From Alicyclobacillus sp. (GTDB taxonomy: Bacteria > Bacillota > Bacilli > Alicyclobacillales > Alicyclobacillaceae), in contig JAIMBT010000011.1 in assembly GCA_023511295.1 (NCBI GenBank), positions 57,004 to 121,003 on the forward strand: a DNA stretch of 64,000 nt, in the 5' to 3' direction. Of this stretch, positions 14,728 to 24,206 are shown in pieces. How positions within the stretch are numbered: position 1 is the first letter of the stretch; every line of letters starts with the position of its first letter. The position numbers and the translations under genes were made by a program. The notes below the pieces were generated by a model. That model saw nothing but the letters and a program-made list of their open reading frames with translations. It was not told the DNA's origin and ran no database searches.

Positions 14728-15189
14728 TCACCGGGGACGCGGTCCGTCCGTCGCAGTCCGGAGGAGGACGGGCTGTATCCGTTCCCAGCCCGCCTCGTAC
14801 ATCTCGTCCTTCATGATGAAACTGACGTGCGGCAGGGCCCGCGCGACTGCCGGCGTCCAGAGGGGCCTCGGTACACAGACCTCCACAATCTCCGAAGAGG
14901 GTGGCCGGGCGTGTACATCCGCCACCTCCGCGACGTACGCCCACTTCGGCCCCTGTGGCGTTTCGTACTCAAACAACCACGTGAGGTCCTCGAGTATCAA
15001 GCCCGCTTCCTCAAATGCTTCCCGCACGACGGCTTCTTCCGGTGACTCGGAGGGCTCCACCTTCCCACCGGGTACCTCCCAACCTCGAACGGGATGTCGG
15101 ACCCACACCAGGCTGCCGTCGAACACCGGGAACACGAGGACCGCGTGGGGACGCGCGGACGTTTCCGTAGGATGGATCATAATTCGCAT
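14728..15189 (-). CDS. Nudix hydrolase
   Basis: The Nudix box G-x5-E-x7-REUxEExGU is complete: GGKVEPSESPEEAVVREAFE followed by EAGL (residues ~52-75). The 153-residue length fits small MutT-type hydrolases that cleave nucleoside diphosphate derivatives. The substrate cannot be read from sequence. I start it at ATG 15187-15189 (MRIMIHP), with GGGGGTG upstream; the upstream in-frame codons have no such site. Confidence 0.85.
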   Translation of the reverse strand: MRIMIHPTETSARPHAVLVFPVFDGSLVWVRHPVRGWEVPGGKVEPSESPEEAVVREAFEEAGLILEDLTWLFEYETPQGPKWAYVAEVADVHARPPSSEIVEVCVPRPLWTPAVARALPHVSFIMKDEMYEAGWERIQPVLLRTATDGPRPR

Positions 15190-15309
15190 GGAATCACCCC
15201 CACATCGGATTGTGCAGCATGCCGTGAGTGGCAGGAATGTGTTACCATAGGACGTGGATGGCAAGGAATCACCTCATCGGCGTGCACGACGGCCGAAAGG
15301 AGGCACACG

Positions 15310-15666
15310 ATGGCGCTGGAATCGGACGCATTCTTCTCTCATTTGCGGGTGGGGCCGGAGTCGGTCCTGCGGCGCAAAGAACTGTACGAGTACGTCACAC
15401 CAGAGGCGCTGTACGATGTAGAACTCTATGAAAACTCCGACGGAACCTACTACGCAGTGGCGGTTCCTCGCGATGTTGAGCGGATTGTGGTGTACGGGTC
15501 CAGCGTCTGCAGCACCGCCGCAGCGGCGATGCAGTCCGTGATGGACAAGATCCACCGCGAGGGTGTGGGGGCACTGTTCGGCGGACCCACGCCGTCCGCC
15601 TCGAATACGAACGGCCCAGCGGAGAAGGGACCCGCCGACCAGCCGGCCCCGGATGGCGATGCGTAA
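15310..15666 (+). CDS. Conserved hypothetical protein (118 aa)
   Basis: A strong AAGGAGG precedes ATG 15310-15312. The first ~85 residues (RRKELYEYVTPEALYDVEL, then DGTYYAVAVPRDVERIVVYG) look like a small alpha/beta domain. The last ~30 are a Pro/Ala/Gly tail without structure. I do not recognise the family. It is divergent from the Nudix gene and convergent with the YuiD-like gene. Confidence 0.7.
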   Translation: MALESDAFFSHLRVGPESVLRRKELYEYVTPEALYDVELYENSDGTYYAVAVPRDVERIVVYGSSVCSTAAAAMQSVMDKIHREGVGALFGGPTPSASNTNGPAEKGPADQPAPDGDA

Positions 15667-15708
15667 AGCGGTGGGTCGAGTGCCCGGCCCCCGGTAATCG
15701 TCCGACCG

Positions 15709-16200
15709 CTAGGGCCACCACTTTCCGAAGACGATGCCGACGACGACCCCAATCAAGGCGCCTACGACGACCTCCGGCGGCTCGTGGCCCAGAATCTCCT
15801 TCAGTCGCTCCCCTTCTGTCGTCGCAGATGCTTCCAGCGATAGGTTCATCCTCGAAATCTCCACCGCAATCCGGTTGAGCAGCACCGCGTGCTCACCCGC
15901 GTGTCGGCGAATGCCGCCGGCGTCGTACATCACGATGGCCGCGAAGACGACGGCTGTCGCAAAGGTCGGCGATTTCGGCCCGACCACGTATGCCAAAGCC
16001 ACCGTCAGCGCCATCACGCCGGCTGCGTGCGAACTCGGCATCCCGCCGGCGTCCACGACCTTGTGCAAGTCCCACGTCCGATGTAGCAAAAAGTGAATGG
16101 GTACCTTCAGCGCTTGGGTCAGTAGAATCGCGGCCATCGCCGCGATGAGCGGCGCATTGTGCCAGAGCCCCGCAACGAAATCCACAAACGTGTTGCTCAT
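15709..16200 (-). CDS. yuiD: YuiD family (DUF212) PAP2-like membrane protein
   Basis: The 163-residue protein carries the divergent acid-phosphatase signature DAGGMPSSHAAGVMAL (~51-66) and MYDAGGIRRHAGEHA (~90-104), with about four membrane segments. That combination defines the DUF212/YuiD family, common in Bacillales and plants; a lipid-phosphate phosphatase role is inferred for the family. ATG 16198-16200. Confidence 0.9.
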   Translation of the reverse strand: MSNTFVDFVAGLWHNAPLIAAMAAILLTQALKVPIHFLLHRTWDLHKVVDAGGMPSSHAAGVMALTVALAYVVGPKSPTFATAVVFAAIVMYDAGGIRRHAGEHAVLLNRIAVEISRMNLSLEASATTEGERLKEILGHEPPEVVVGALIGVVVGIVFGKWWP

Positions 16201-16324
16201 GCTTGCCCTCCAGTGATCCGCTGGCTTCCCGACAGGCCGCAGCCGTGCCTGGCACAGGTCCCAGCCGAGACCAAAGGCGCAGCCAGTGCTGCGCCTGTCG
16301 TCCGGGACTGGAGCTGGCCAACCG

Positions 16325-17407
16325 TCAGCGGGCCTGCTGTTGAATCGTGCGGACCGTGTTCCAATCCAAGCGCTTGACCAACTCCGTCAACAAGCGGACG
16401 CCGTTGTCGAAGTCGTCCTGGTGGTACACGGCGGCGTGGCTATGAATGTAACGCGTCGGGTAGCCAATCGCTACCGAAGGGACGCCCGCACCATACACCT
16501 GGAACTTGCCGGCATCGGTTCCGCCGCCGGCGACCACTTCGACCTGCAGCGGGATACCGCTGTCCCGGGCGGTATCCATCACGAAGTCGCGGAACAGGGG
16601 ATTCGGAATCATACTGCTGTCATACAGCATCAGAATCGGGCCGTCGCCGCACTTGCTGAGGGCTTCAGACCGCTTCATCTTCGGCGTGTCCCCAGCGATG
16701 CCGACGTCGAGCGCAATCGCGATGTCCGGCTGAACCCGCTGCACCATCGTCTGCGCCCCGCGCAGCCCGACCTCCTCCTGCGTCGTCGCCCCTGCGAACA
16801 ACACATTCGGATGCGATTCCCCCTGCAGAGCGCGCAGGACCTCCACAGCCGTCGCGCAACCCAGGCGATTGTCCAACGCCTTGCCCATATAGAACTTCGG
16901 ATTCGCCATCTGGACGAACGGGCTCCACGGGATGATGGGGTCACCCGGGCGGACCCCCACCTCTTCCGCTTCCTCCTTGCTCGTCACACCGATGTCGATG
17001 AACATATCCCGGACCTTCACCGTCTTGTTCCGCTCATCCGCCGGCAACACGTGCGGCGGTTTCGATCCGATGATCCCGGTCACGAGTCCCTTGCGGGTCT
17101 GAATCACGACCCGTTGCGCCAGCATCACCTGGGACCACCAGCCACCGATGGTCTGGAAGTAGATGAACCCCTCGTCGGTCAAATACGTGACCATCATGCC
17201 AATCTCGTCCAGGTGCCCGGCAATCAGGACCTTGGGCCCGTCGGCCTGGCCCGTCTTGCGCCCCACGACGCCCCCAAAGTTGTCGTGGACCAGTTCGTCT
17301 GAGACGGGCCCCAGGTACTGCTCGTACAACTTGCGGACTTCCGCCTCCTGCCCGGACACGCCATACGCTTCGCACAATGCTTGAATCATTGCAATCCGCT
17401 CTGACAC
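16325..17407 (-). CDS. M42 family glutamyl aminopeptidase-type metallopeptidase
   Basis: The 360-residue protein has the M42 ligands in order: AGHLDEIG (His, Asp), LDNRLGC (bridging Asp), TTQEEVGLRG (catalytic and metal Glu), LDVGIAGD (Asp) and YIHSHAAVY (His). These tetrahedral cytosolic aminopeptidases (YsdC/FrvX type) trim peptides using two metal ions. The start GTG 17405-17407 lies 8 bases after GAGGAG. Some M42 enzymes act as endoglucanases or deblocking peptidases; sequence does not separate them. Confidence 0.92.
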   Translation of the reverse strand: MSERIAMIQALCEAYGVSGQEAEVRKLYEQYLGPVSDELVHDNFGGVVGRKTGQADGPKVLIAGHLDEIGMMVTYLTDEGFIYFQTIGGWWSQVMLAQRVVIQTRKGLVTGIIGSKPPHVLPADERNKTVKVRDMFIDIGVTSKEEAEEVGVRPGDPIIPWSPFVQMANPKFYMGKALDNRLGCATAVEVLRALQGESHPNVLFAGATTQEEVGLRGAQTMVQRVQPDIAIALDVGIAGDTPKMKRSEALSKCGDGPILMLYDSSMIPNPLFRDFVMDTARDSGIPLQVEVVAGGGTDAGKFQVYGAGVPSVAIGYPTRYIHSHAAVYHQDDFDNGVRLLTELVKRLDWNTVRTIQQQAR

Positions 17408-17595
17408 GCCATCCACTCCTCGTTCATCGCTGTCCTCGGTGCATTCAGCGCGTATGTACCGCGTCGCCGTGTGTCGACAAAACCATTCCCATGGTATCAC
17501 ACCAGACGGCGATGCGGAATCAATCGCCGTGTCATGACATCTGGGAACATCCCGCCGGTCTGCACATACGCTGTTCGTGGAAAGGGGCTGACGCC

Positions 17596-17919
17596 ATGAT
17601 ACGGGTGGAACCGCTGCACCTCGACGGAGACACGGTGATCTCGATTGAATGCCAGTTGCCGAAAACCACTCTGCTCATTCTGCAGACCCAAACCGGGTAC
17701 ATCATGTGTGGAGCGCTCGACATCTCCCTCCTCCGGGAGAAACTGCAGCACCGTGGCATCATCGCGGCCCGCGCCGTCGGCGTGCGGACCATGGATGAGC
17801 TGTGGAACGGACGCATCGAGTCTTGCACCCAAGCAGCCGAAGCCATCGGCATTGGCGCGGGTATGCCGGTCCAAGAGGCCCTGCGGCGGATCTTGAACGC
17901 CGAACGGTCCACGATGTAA
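17596..17919 (+). CDS. yunC: YunC family (DUF1805) protein
   Basis: The 107-residue product matches YunC: TLLILQTQTGYIMCGALDI, IIAARAVGVRTMDELWNGRI, then a helical end. YunC is a small conserved Bacillus protein of unknown role. ATG 17596-17598 follows AAGGGG. A GC hairpin at 17935-17951 separates it from the convergent glycosyltransferase. Confidence 0.88.
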   Translation: MIRVEPLHLDGDTVISIECQLPKTTLLILQTQTGYIMCGALDISLLREKLQHRGIIAARAVGVRTMDELWNGRIESCTQAAEAIGIGAGMPVQEALRRILNAERSTM

Positions 17920-17956
17920 CCCCCGATGCCGCCCGCCGCTTGGCGAGCGGCCCGGT

Positions 17957-19201
17957 CTACCGGCTGCGCAACTGATCTAGGCGAATCGCACGTTTGTGAA
18001 CGGTATGAGCCCACTTGCGGTTGGCCTTCGTGAAATAGGCCTGAAACGTCACCGGCCCCCATGTCCACAGGAAGAACGGTAGTAAAATCAGCCCGAAGTA
18101 CGCGCGCCAGTTCACCCGTTCCAGCAGCAGTGCCAGCGGCATCTGCAGGTACAGAAAGACGTTCACGGCAAGCCAGAAGTCGGTCGGCAACAAGGCCGTG
18201 ATGTCCGACACCACCGTGTGCGGCTTCGACACTTGTAGAAGCATCATCAAGGAGGTCAAAAACAGAATCAGAAAGCGCATCGGCTGGAACAGGTACACGC
18301 CCGCGTCGAGCTTGACGAAACTACGTTCCTTCAGACCTGCCTTGATGAGCGGAATCATGTGGTGGTGCGCACAGTGGAAGTGCCCCTGCATCCAGCGCAA
18401 CCGCTGCCGCATCGACGCGAGCAGGGTCATCGGCTTCTCGTCGTAGACCTTTGCGTCGTGGTTCCAGATGGGAATGATGCCGCGCTCTACGCAGCGGACG
18501 CCGAACTCCAGGTCTTCGGTGAGTCCGGTCGCTTCCCACCCCATCTCGCGCAGCAAGCCCATGTCAATGCACAGGCCCGTACCGCCGAGCGAACAGGCCA
18601 GGCCCATGTTCTGGCGGGCGTTCTGCCACATCCGGTTGCTGAACCAGTAGGAGATAGCCATCGACACGCTGACCCAGGTGTCAAACGGATTTTTCACGCC
18701 GAGGTATCCCTGAATCACCTTGTGGCCCTCGCACAAGCTGTCGTTCATGCGCCGCAGGAAATCCGGAGCCACCAGGTTGTCCGCGTCGAACATCACGACT
18801 GCGTCATAGGCGACGCTGCTTTGCTGGAGCCGCTCCAACATCCACTCAATCGCGAAACCCTTGCCCCGCTTCTCGCGGTTCACCCGGGTGTGGACGTTGG
18901 CTCCGTGCCGCAGCGCGACCTCACGCGTGTGGTCCGTGCAGTTGTCCGCAATCACGTGGATGTCGAACAACTCGCGCGGGTACTCCTGCCCCGTCAAACT
19001 GTCGATGAGCGGCCCGATGACGCGCTCCTCGTTGTGGGCGGCAATCATGACGGCGAACCGCTTTTCGGGCACGTGGCGAATGGCCTTTCGGCGATGCCAG
19101 ATCCCCGGCAGTGACATGACAATCTGATAGACGCCAATCAACCCAGTCAACACTTGCATCACAAGGTACAGGCCGTTGACGACAAAGTGTGCTAGGGACA
19201 T
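17957..19201 (-). CDS. Membrane family 2 glycosyltransferase (cellulose-synthase-like)
   Basis: The 414-residue protein has an N-terminal membrane segment, a GT-A catalytic domain and about three to four C-terminal membrane segments. The catalytic domain shows VMIAAHNEERVI, the metal-binding FDADN, the acceptor motif LTEDLEFG and the RQRLRWMQG (QxxRW-like) motif. These residues mark a processive enzyme making an extracellular polysaccharide. I place the start at ATG 19199-19201, 7 bases after AGGGGGA; ATG 19232-19234 is possible. A good promoter is upstream. No other polysaccharide genes are adjacent. Confidence 0.88.
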   Translation of the reverse strand: MSLAHFVVNGLYLVMQVLTGLIGVYQIVMSLPGIWHRRKAIRHVPEKRFAVMIAAHNEERVIGPLIDSLTGQEYPRELFDIHVIADNCTDHTREVALRHGANVHTRVNREKRGKGFAIEWMLERLQQSSVAYDAVVMFDADNLVAPDFLRRMNDSLCEGHKVIQGYLGVKNPFDTWVSVSMAISYWFSNRMWQNARQNMGLACSLGGTGLCIDMGLLREMGWEATGLTEDLEFGVRCVERGIIPIWNHDAKVYDEKPMTLLASMRQRLRWMQGHFHCAHHHMIPLIKAGLKERSFVKLDAGVYLFQPMRFLILFLTSLMMLLQVSKPHTVVSDITALLPTDFWLAVNVFLYLQMPLALLLERVNWRAYFGLILLPFFLWTWGPVTFQAYFTKANRKWAHTVHKRAIRLDQLRSR

Positions 19202-19308
19202 CCAAAATCCCCCTGTGTCCGCTTTTCCGGCCATGGACAGACTGCTGCCGCGACCTGTTTGTCGCGCCCGCCCACGCCAGTTCAACTCCACTCGCAACTG
19301 CGGCTTTC

Positions 19309-19337
19309 ATTCTGCGCCCAAGCTGTTTCCCTGTCAA
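19309..19337 (-). promoter_or_regulatory. Promoter of the glycosyltransferase gene
   Basis: Consensus TTGACA (19332-19337) and CAGAAT (19309-19314) on the minus strand are 17 bases apart. Transcription would start about 100 bases before the gene. The rest of the 272-base gap to the next gene (19202-19473) shows nothing else I can support. Confidence 0.65.
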
Positions 19338-19473
19338 CGGGAGACGTGTCGAACGGTGGCGCGTGGCTCTGGTCACCGGACCCCGTCCCGTTCATCCAGT
19401 TGGCGTTTCGCCGTTTGTCTCTAATGGTTCGAATCCAATTCACTGTTTCTGTCGGTTTCCGAAGGAATCCAGT

Positions 19474-20742
19474 TCACAGCGGCTGGGAGCGGCCTGTGCC
19501 GTACAGGATTGACTGCACGCGCTCCACCATGGGATGGTCTCCTTCCACCATTTCTTTCGGCAGAAACAAGCGGTACTCCTTGTCCGGGATGAGCGAGCGC
19601 ACGAGACGCGACTCCCGGCTCAGTTCGGATTTTGTGCCGTCGGTGAGCAACACCGGTATACCACTGCCGCGGTACACGTACGCCGAGACGGCGGCGTAGC
19701 GACCGCTGATGTAGTACTCCGGGTGAAAGCCCATCGCCCGTGCCGCCGTCCGGAGCGCCGCCCATTCCTCCGGACTCGGTTCGGCCCGCACAATGGGTGC
19801 GAACAACCGCCGGTTCAGAAAGCGACAAGCGAGATCAGACAGCACCGGGTCTTTTACACCCGCAAAGACGCGAAACGCGTACAACAGGGTCGACTCGTCG
19901 ATAGCCAGGTACTCCTCTACCGACACATCCCCTTGATCTAGAAACAGCGCCTGCAGAAAGCTCGGCGTCTGCTGCAGCTCCCCCGCCTCCCACAGCTCCC
20001 CGGCGCGGCGCAGGATGTTGCCGACGAGCACATCGCTGCCGATGGTCACGGGGTGCAGGTAGACCTGGGTGTACATAAAATACCTGGCCAGGATGTACTG
20101 TTCCGCCGTGTGGATCCCGCTCTCCCGCAACAGCACGTCCCCATCCGCCAGAACCAGTGACCGGATGAGTCGGCCCAGTTCGAACCGTCCGTAATTCACC
20201 CCCGTGTGGAGGGCATCCCGCAGGAGGTAGTCCATGCGGTCGACGTCGAGTTGGCTCGTAATCAGTTGCTCCACCGTACGGTAGTTCCCACGCTTACCCA
20301 GGATGCCAATCAAGTCCGAGGCGAAATCCGAATCCACTTCTGCCAAAACGGCCGCCATCTCGGCATCTTCGACCAAGATGCGCCGCGTCCACTCCTCGTG
20401 GTGGATGGGGTACACCGTTTCAAACGTATGCGAGAACGGCCCGTGGCCAACGTCGTGCAGCAAGGCGGCAGCGAGCGCCAGTTTCTGCTCCCTGGGGTTC
20501 TCTGGCCAACCGGATTGGCGCTTGAACGCAGCCAGCACCCGGCGCATGGTCTCGTAGACGCCGAGGGAATGCGTGAACCGACTGTGTTCGGCGCCGTGGA
20601 ACGTCAGGTAGGATGTGCCCAACTGGCGAATCCGGCGCAGACGCTGCACAGCGGCCGTATTGATGAGGTCCCAGATCCACGGGTCGTCTACAACAATCTC
20701 ATCGTGCACTGGGTCCTTTAATACCTTCTCCGTAAACCGCAC
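19474..20742 (-). CDS. ywfO: HD-domain phosphohydrolase, YwfO family
   Basis: The 422-residue protein has the HD metal ligands in HSRFTHSLGVYE and LLHDVGHGPFSHTFE, and the downstream RMDYLLRDA motif of dNTPase-like enzymes (YwfO/SAMHD1 group). Members hydrolyse dNTPs or other nucleoside triphosphates. The likely start is GTG 20740-20742 (MRFTEKVLKDPVHDEI), with GTG 20754 as alternative. In several Firmicutes it sits alone, as here. Confidence 0.9.
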   Translation of the reverse strand: MRFTEKVLKDPVHDEIVVDDPWIWDLINTAAVQRLRRIRQLGTSYLTFHGAEHSRFTHSLGVYETMRRVLAAFKRQSGWPENPREQKLALAAALLHDVGHGPFSHTFETVYPIHHEEWTRRILVEDAEMAAVLAEVDSDFASDLIGILGKRGNYRTVEQLITSQLDVDRMDYLLRDALHTGVNYGRFELGRLIRSLVLADGDVLLRESGIHTAEQYILARYFMYTQVYLHPVTIGSDVLVGNILRRAGELWEAGELQQTPSFLQALFLDQGDVSVEEYLAIDESTLLYAFRVFAGVKDPVLSDLACRFLNRRLFAPIVRAEPSPEEWAALRTAARAMGFHPEYYISGRYAAVSAYVYRGSGIPVLLTDGTKSELSRESRLVRSLIPDKEYRLFLPKEMVEGDHPMVERVQSILYGTGRSQPL

Positions 20743-20794
20743 GGGCCACTCCACCCCTCTTCTTCGGTTCCGCCAGACGCTCCTGCGGCTGGGT

Positions 20795-20914
20795 TCACGG
20801 ACGAGGGCTTGTCCCGCCCTGGCTGAGCCATTCCTCGCAAACGGCAACCGCTCCTGTACAGGACATGGACGCAACCAGCTTCGTTGCGCCGTTTGGCACG
20901 CTGATTGCGTCCAT
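20795..20914 (-). CDS. Possible 39-residue peptide
   Basis: The 230-base gap between the IscA-type gene and ywfO holds one frame that looks protein-like: MDAISVPNGATKLVASMSCT followed by a second Cys and a Trp. The AGAGGG lies too close to the ATG, and AAGG is 10 bases away, so translation is doubtful. No family recognised. Confidence 0.25.
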   Translation of the reverse strand: MDAISVPNGATKLVASMSCTGAVAVCEEWLSQGGTSPRP

Positions 20915-20972
20915 ACCCTCTACGCCTTCGGACACAGGCGACCGGCAGGCGTGGGCCGCGTAAACTGGGGCG

Positions 20973-21326
20973 TCAGTCGCAGGACCCCGGTTGCCCCGCC
21001 CGTGTGGCGGTCCGGAAGCTGGAGCCACAGCCGCAGGTCGCGACCGCATGTGGGTTGTGGATGCGAAATCCCTGTCCGCTGAAGTCGTTGACGTAGTCAA
21101 TCTCGGAACCCTCAATCAACTCGAGACTCTCCGGGTCCAGCGCCACGTCAATCCCTTTCACCTGAAGTCGCTGGTCTCCGGGTTGGGCCGCATCCAGTGC
21201 CAGCCCGTAGCTGAAACCGGAACACCCGCCGAGCTTCGTGAAGATGCGCAGCGTCCGCTCTTCCTCCGGCCGCTCCTCCATCATCTCCTGTAACTTTTGG
21301 ACAGCGTTGTCTGTCAGTGTAATCAT
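20973..21326 (-). CDS. IscA/HesB-type iron-sulfur cluster assembly protein
   Basis: The 117-residue product has the A-type carrier motif with three conserved cysteines: LGGCSGFSYG (~35) and TCGCGSSF (~100-106). A-type carriers hold and deliver Fe-S clusters; Bacillus YutM/ErpA is the closest type. The start is ATG 21324-21326 rather than earlier codons. A TATAAT on the minus strand at 21433-21438 may be its promoter. Confidence 0.9.
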   Translation of the reverse strand: MITLTDNAVQKLQEMMEERPEEERTLRIFTKLGGCSGFSYGLALDAAQPGDQRLQVKGIDVALDPESLELIEGSEIDYVNDFSGQGFRIHNPHAVATCGCGSSFRTATRAGQPGSCD

Positions 21327-21522
21327 CCGCTTCACCTCCAGGTCACGATGGACAGCCGCCCATGCGTGCCTCGTGTGCGGCACGCAAAGTGGCGTCCCGG
21401 CTCAGCGCCGGGGGTCCAACCTGCCCCCTTCCATTATAAACGAAACCAGCGCTCCCGTTACACGGGCCGGACGAGGAACGCCCTCCCGTGCTGCTCGACG
21501 AGCGGCCGCGCTCCGACGCCCG

Positions 21523-21996
21523 CTATGCTCTGTCTCCTTGCAGTGTCCGGACATCGGCCAACACGGCATCCGCATGTCCCTCGACCTTGACCTTCGGGTA
21601 GACCTTCCGCACGATGCCGTCTGCGTCAATCAAAAACGTCGTCCGGACAATCCCGATGTGGGTGCGTCCGTACAGGTGTTTCTCCTGGAGAACACCGTAC
21701 GATTCACAGACCGACCCATCGACATCGGCGAGGAGCGGCATCGGCAGGTCGAACTTCCGCGCGAACTTCTCATGGGAAGCAACGGAATCTCGAGATACAC
21801 CCAAGATGACCGCGCCTGCCGCCGCGAACTCGGCAGCCAAGTCGCGGAAGGCGCAGGCCTCCTTCGTGCAACCCGGCGTGTTGTCCCGAGGGTAGAAGTA
21901 CAATACGACGATGTGACCTCGCAATTCGCGCAGGTGTACCGTCCCGCCTTGCTGCGTCGGCAAGGTGAAATCCGGGGCGGTTTGTCCCACTTCCAT
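21523..21996 (-). CDS. bcp: Peroxiredoxin of the Bcp/PrxQ type
   Basis: The 157-residue protein has APDFTLPTQQGG, then FYPRDNTPGCTKEACAFRD with the peroxidatic Cys of the P-x3-T-x2-C region and the resolving Cys five residues later, as in two-Cys PrxQ. It reduces peroxides with electrons from thioredoxin in the cytosol. ATG 21994-21996 is chosen; two GTGs just upstream, nearer to GGAGGGGG, are alternatives. Confidence 0.92.
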   Translation of the reverse strand: MEVGQTAPDFTLPTQQGGTVHLRELRGHIVVLYFYPRDNTPGCTKEACAFRDLAAEFAAAGAVILGVSRDSVASHEKFARKFDLPMPLLADVDGSVCESYGVLQEKHLYGRTHIGIVRTTFLIDADGIVRKVYPKVKVEGHADAVLADVRTLQGDRA

Positions 21997-22039
21997 CACC
22001 CGCACACCCCCTCCGGTTTCTTTCGGCCTGTGGCGGCCA

Positions 22040-23494
22040 TCACCGTTTCACGACTTTGACCCGGCGGATCTCCGGGTCATCCGGCCCTTGCACCGGCAAC
22101 CCGGCGCGCAGGTTCTCCTCGATGTAATCGATGTTGTCCTGCGTCACTTCCTCTCCCGGCAGCAGCACCGGGATCCCAGGCGGGTAGACCATGATCATCT
22201 CGGCAATGATCCGCCCTACGGACGATTGCAGCGGCACGGACTCGGTTTCCGCGTAAAACGCAGCCCGCGGGGACATCCGCAACACGGGCATTGCCGGAAC
22301 TCGCACTTCCGGGTGGTGATGTCTCGCGCGGCCGCGATGTGCTGCGGCAATGGCCGTGAGCGCAGCGACAAGACGCTCCACATCCGTGGTGTCGTCCCCC
22401 CAGGAGATGAGACACAGGACGTTGTACAGGTCGCTCAGTTCCACCTCAATCCCGAACTCCTCGCGCAGCATCACCTCCACGTCGTACCCGGTCAACCCGA
22501 GATCCTTCACGCAGATGGTGAGTTTCGTGGGGTCGAGCGCATACGTCGCACTGCTGGTGAGAAGCTCTTCACCCGGGCAGTAGATACCTTCAATCTCGTT
22601 CAATTTGCGACGTGCCATCGCAGCGAGTCGAAGCGCCTGCTCCACCTTGGTGCGCCCCTCCAATGCCAGCTGCTTCCTCGCTGCGTCGAGCGAAGCCAAG
22701 AGGAGATACGAGGTCGAGGTGGTGGTCAACATGCTGAGCACGACCTGAACATGCCGCGGATCTACGCGCGGGCCCTGTACGTTCAACACGCTCGACTGCG
22801 TGAGCGAGCCGCCCAACTTGTGCACGCTCGTGGCCGCCATGTCCGCCCCCGCCTGCATCGCCGAGATGGGCAACGCGTCGTGAAAACACGTGAGCACCCC
22901 GTGCGCTTCGTCGACGAGCACCGGGACCCCATGGGCATGGGCTATCTCGACAATGCGCTTCAGGTCCGCCGCAACGCCGAAGTACGTCGGGTTAATCACG
23001 ACGAGCGCCTTCGCATCTGGATGCTCGGCGAACGCCGCGGTCACCGTCTCGACGGACAGCCCGTGCATGATGCCGAGTCGGAAATCCACCTCCGGTTGAA
23101 GGAACACTGGCTGCGCATCGGCGAGCATGATGGCCGTGAGCACGGACTTGTGTACGTTCCGCGGAACCAAAATCTTTTGTCCCGGCTGCACGGTGGCCAG
23201 GACCATCGTCATAATGGCCGTGCTGGTCCCCTGAACCGAAAAGAACGTGTGCTCCGCGCCGAAAGCCTCCGCCGCCAATTCCTGCGCGTGTTTGATGGCC
23301 CCCGTCGGGTGGTGCAGGTCATCGAGCGGCGCGATGTTGATGAGATCGAGCGACAGGGCGTTGTCTCCGATGAAACTCTGAAACTCCGTTTCCATACCGC
23401 GGCCGCGCTTGTGCCCCGGGATGTGGAACTGCACGGGCTGTTTGGCTGCGTGTTGGCGCAGTGCCCCGAATAAGGGTGTCTCTGACTGATTCAC
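22040..23494 (-). CDS. speA: Orn/Lys/Arg decarboxylase, SpeA-like
   Basis: The 484-residue protein is a PLP fold-type I decarboxylase of the Bacillus SpeA/YaaO group, which lacks the N-terminal wing of enterobacterial forms. Its markers are QFHIPGHKRGRG, SVQGTSTA, LVDEAHGVL (PLP Asp) and the Schiff-base lysine in TSVHKLGGSLTQ. It probably makes agmatine or cadaverine for polyamine synthesis; Arg versus Lys specificity cannot be read. YwhD, often near polyamine genes in Bacillus, is next door. Confidence 0.88.
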   Translation of the reverse strand: MNQSETPLFGALRQHAAKQPVQFHIPGHKRGRGMETEFQSFIGDNALSLDLINIAPLDDLHHPTGAIKHAQELAAEAFGAEHTFFSVQGTSTAIMTMVLATVQPGQKILVPRNVHKSVLTAIMLADAQPVFLQPEVDFRLGIMHGLSVETVTAAFAEHPDAKALVVINPTYFGVAADLKRIVEIAHAHGVPVLVDEAHGVLTCFHDALPISAMQAGADMAATSVHKLGGSLTQSSVLNVQGPRVDPRHVQVVLSMLTTTSTSYLLLASLDAARKQLALEGRTKVEQALRLAAMARRKLNEIEGIYCPGEELLTSSATYALDPTKLTICVKDLGLTGYDVEVMLREEFGIEVELSDLYNVLCLISWGDDTTDVERLVAALTAIAAAHRGRARHHHPEVRVPAMPVLRMSPRAAFYAETESVPLQSSVGRIIAEMIMVYPPGIPVLLPGEEVTQDNIDYIEENLRAGLPVQGPDDPEIRRVKVVKR

Positions 23495-23527
23495 TCCACT
23501 ACCTCCAGGCCGCGAGGGTCCCCCGGT

Positions 23528-24010
23528 TTACGATGCTCCCGGCTCCGGGGTCTGTGCAAACGCAGCCCGAAACTGCGGCTGCGCATGCTGCCAAAGATCT
23601 GAAAACGACTGTAGAAACGTCCCGAGTTTCGCTCGGACGTCAGGCGGCAACTCGACCACATCCACCGTACCCTTCACCGTCTTATCCATCTTGTTCACCT
23701 GTTCCGCAAGGGACTTGTACCCTTGCTTCGCGGCGTCGTCTATCCACAACGAAAACGGCATGGCACCGTGGTACCCCTGCGCTTTGTCCGCGTTGCGTTT
23801 GAGGGTAATCCAGACCACCCAGATGTGGCGAGGATGCGTCAATTCGTCCTTGCTGCGCACGAACGTGATGCCCCGCTCCAGGCTGCTCTTGCCGTGGATG
23901 GCGCCATTGTCAATAAAAATGTTGTCTCCGTCGATAAACACGGCGGACAGTCCGCGCATCGAGTCGTCCGTGGAATGGTTGTTCCGTCCTGTCAGTCCGA
24001 GTTTTTCCAT
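23528..24010 (-). CDS. ywhD: YwhD family protein
   Basis: The 160-residue product begins MEKLGLTGRNNHSTDDSMRG and has SAVFIDGDNIFIDNGAIHGKS, nearly the family consensus of YwhD, a Bacillales protein of unknown function. An AAGGAG is about 11 bases before ATG 24008-24010. It starts the pair ywhD-speA on the minus strand and is divergent from the germination operon. Confidence 0.9.
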   Translation of the reverse strand: MEKLGLTGRNNHSTDDSMRGLSAVFIDGDNIFIDNGAIHGKSSLERGITFVRSKDELTHPRHIWVVWITLKRNADKAQGYHGAMPFSLWIDDAAKQGYKSLAEQVNKMDKTVKGTVDVVELPPDVRAKLGTFLQSFSDLWQHAQPQFRAAFAQTPEPGAS

Positions 24011-24206
24011 CGCCGCCCACACTCCTTCCGGCCGCATCTCCCCGTATTGTACCGCGAAAGGAACAGACCTGTCACACTGGGCGGTACGCGCATGGGTGCT
24101 CAGAAAATGGGAAACGTAAGCCTGTACGCCGGTTGGGCGGTCGCTCCCGTTGGGACACCCGTCTCCGGAACCCGAGGATGGATTTATCGAGTAGGGAGAG
24201 AGGTCC

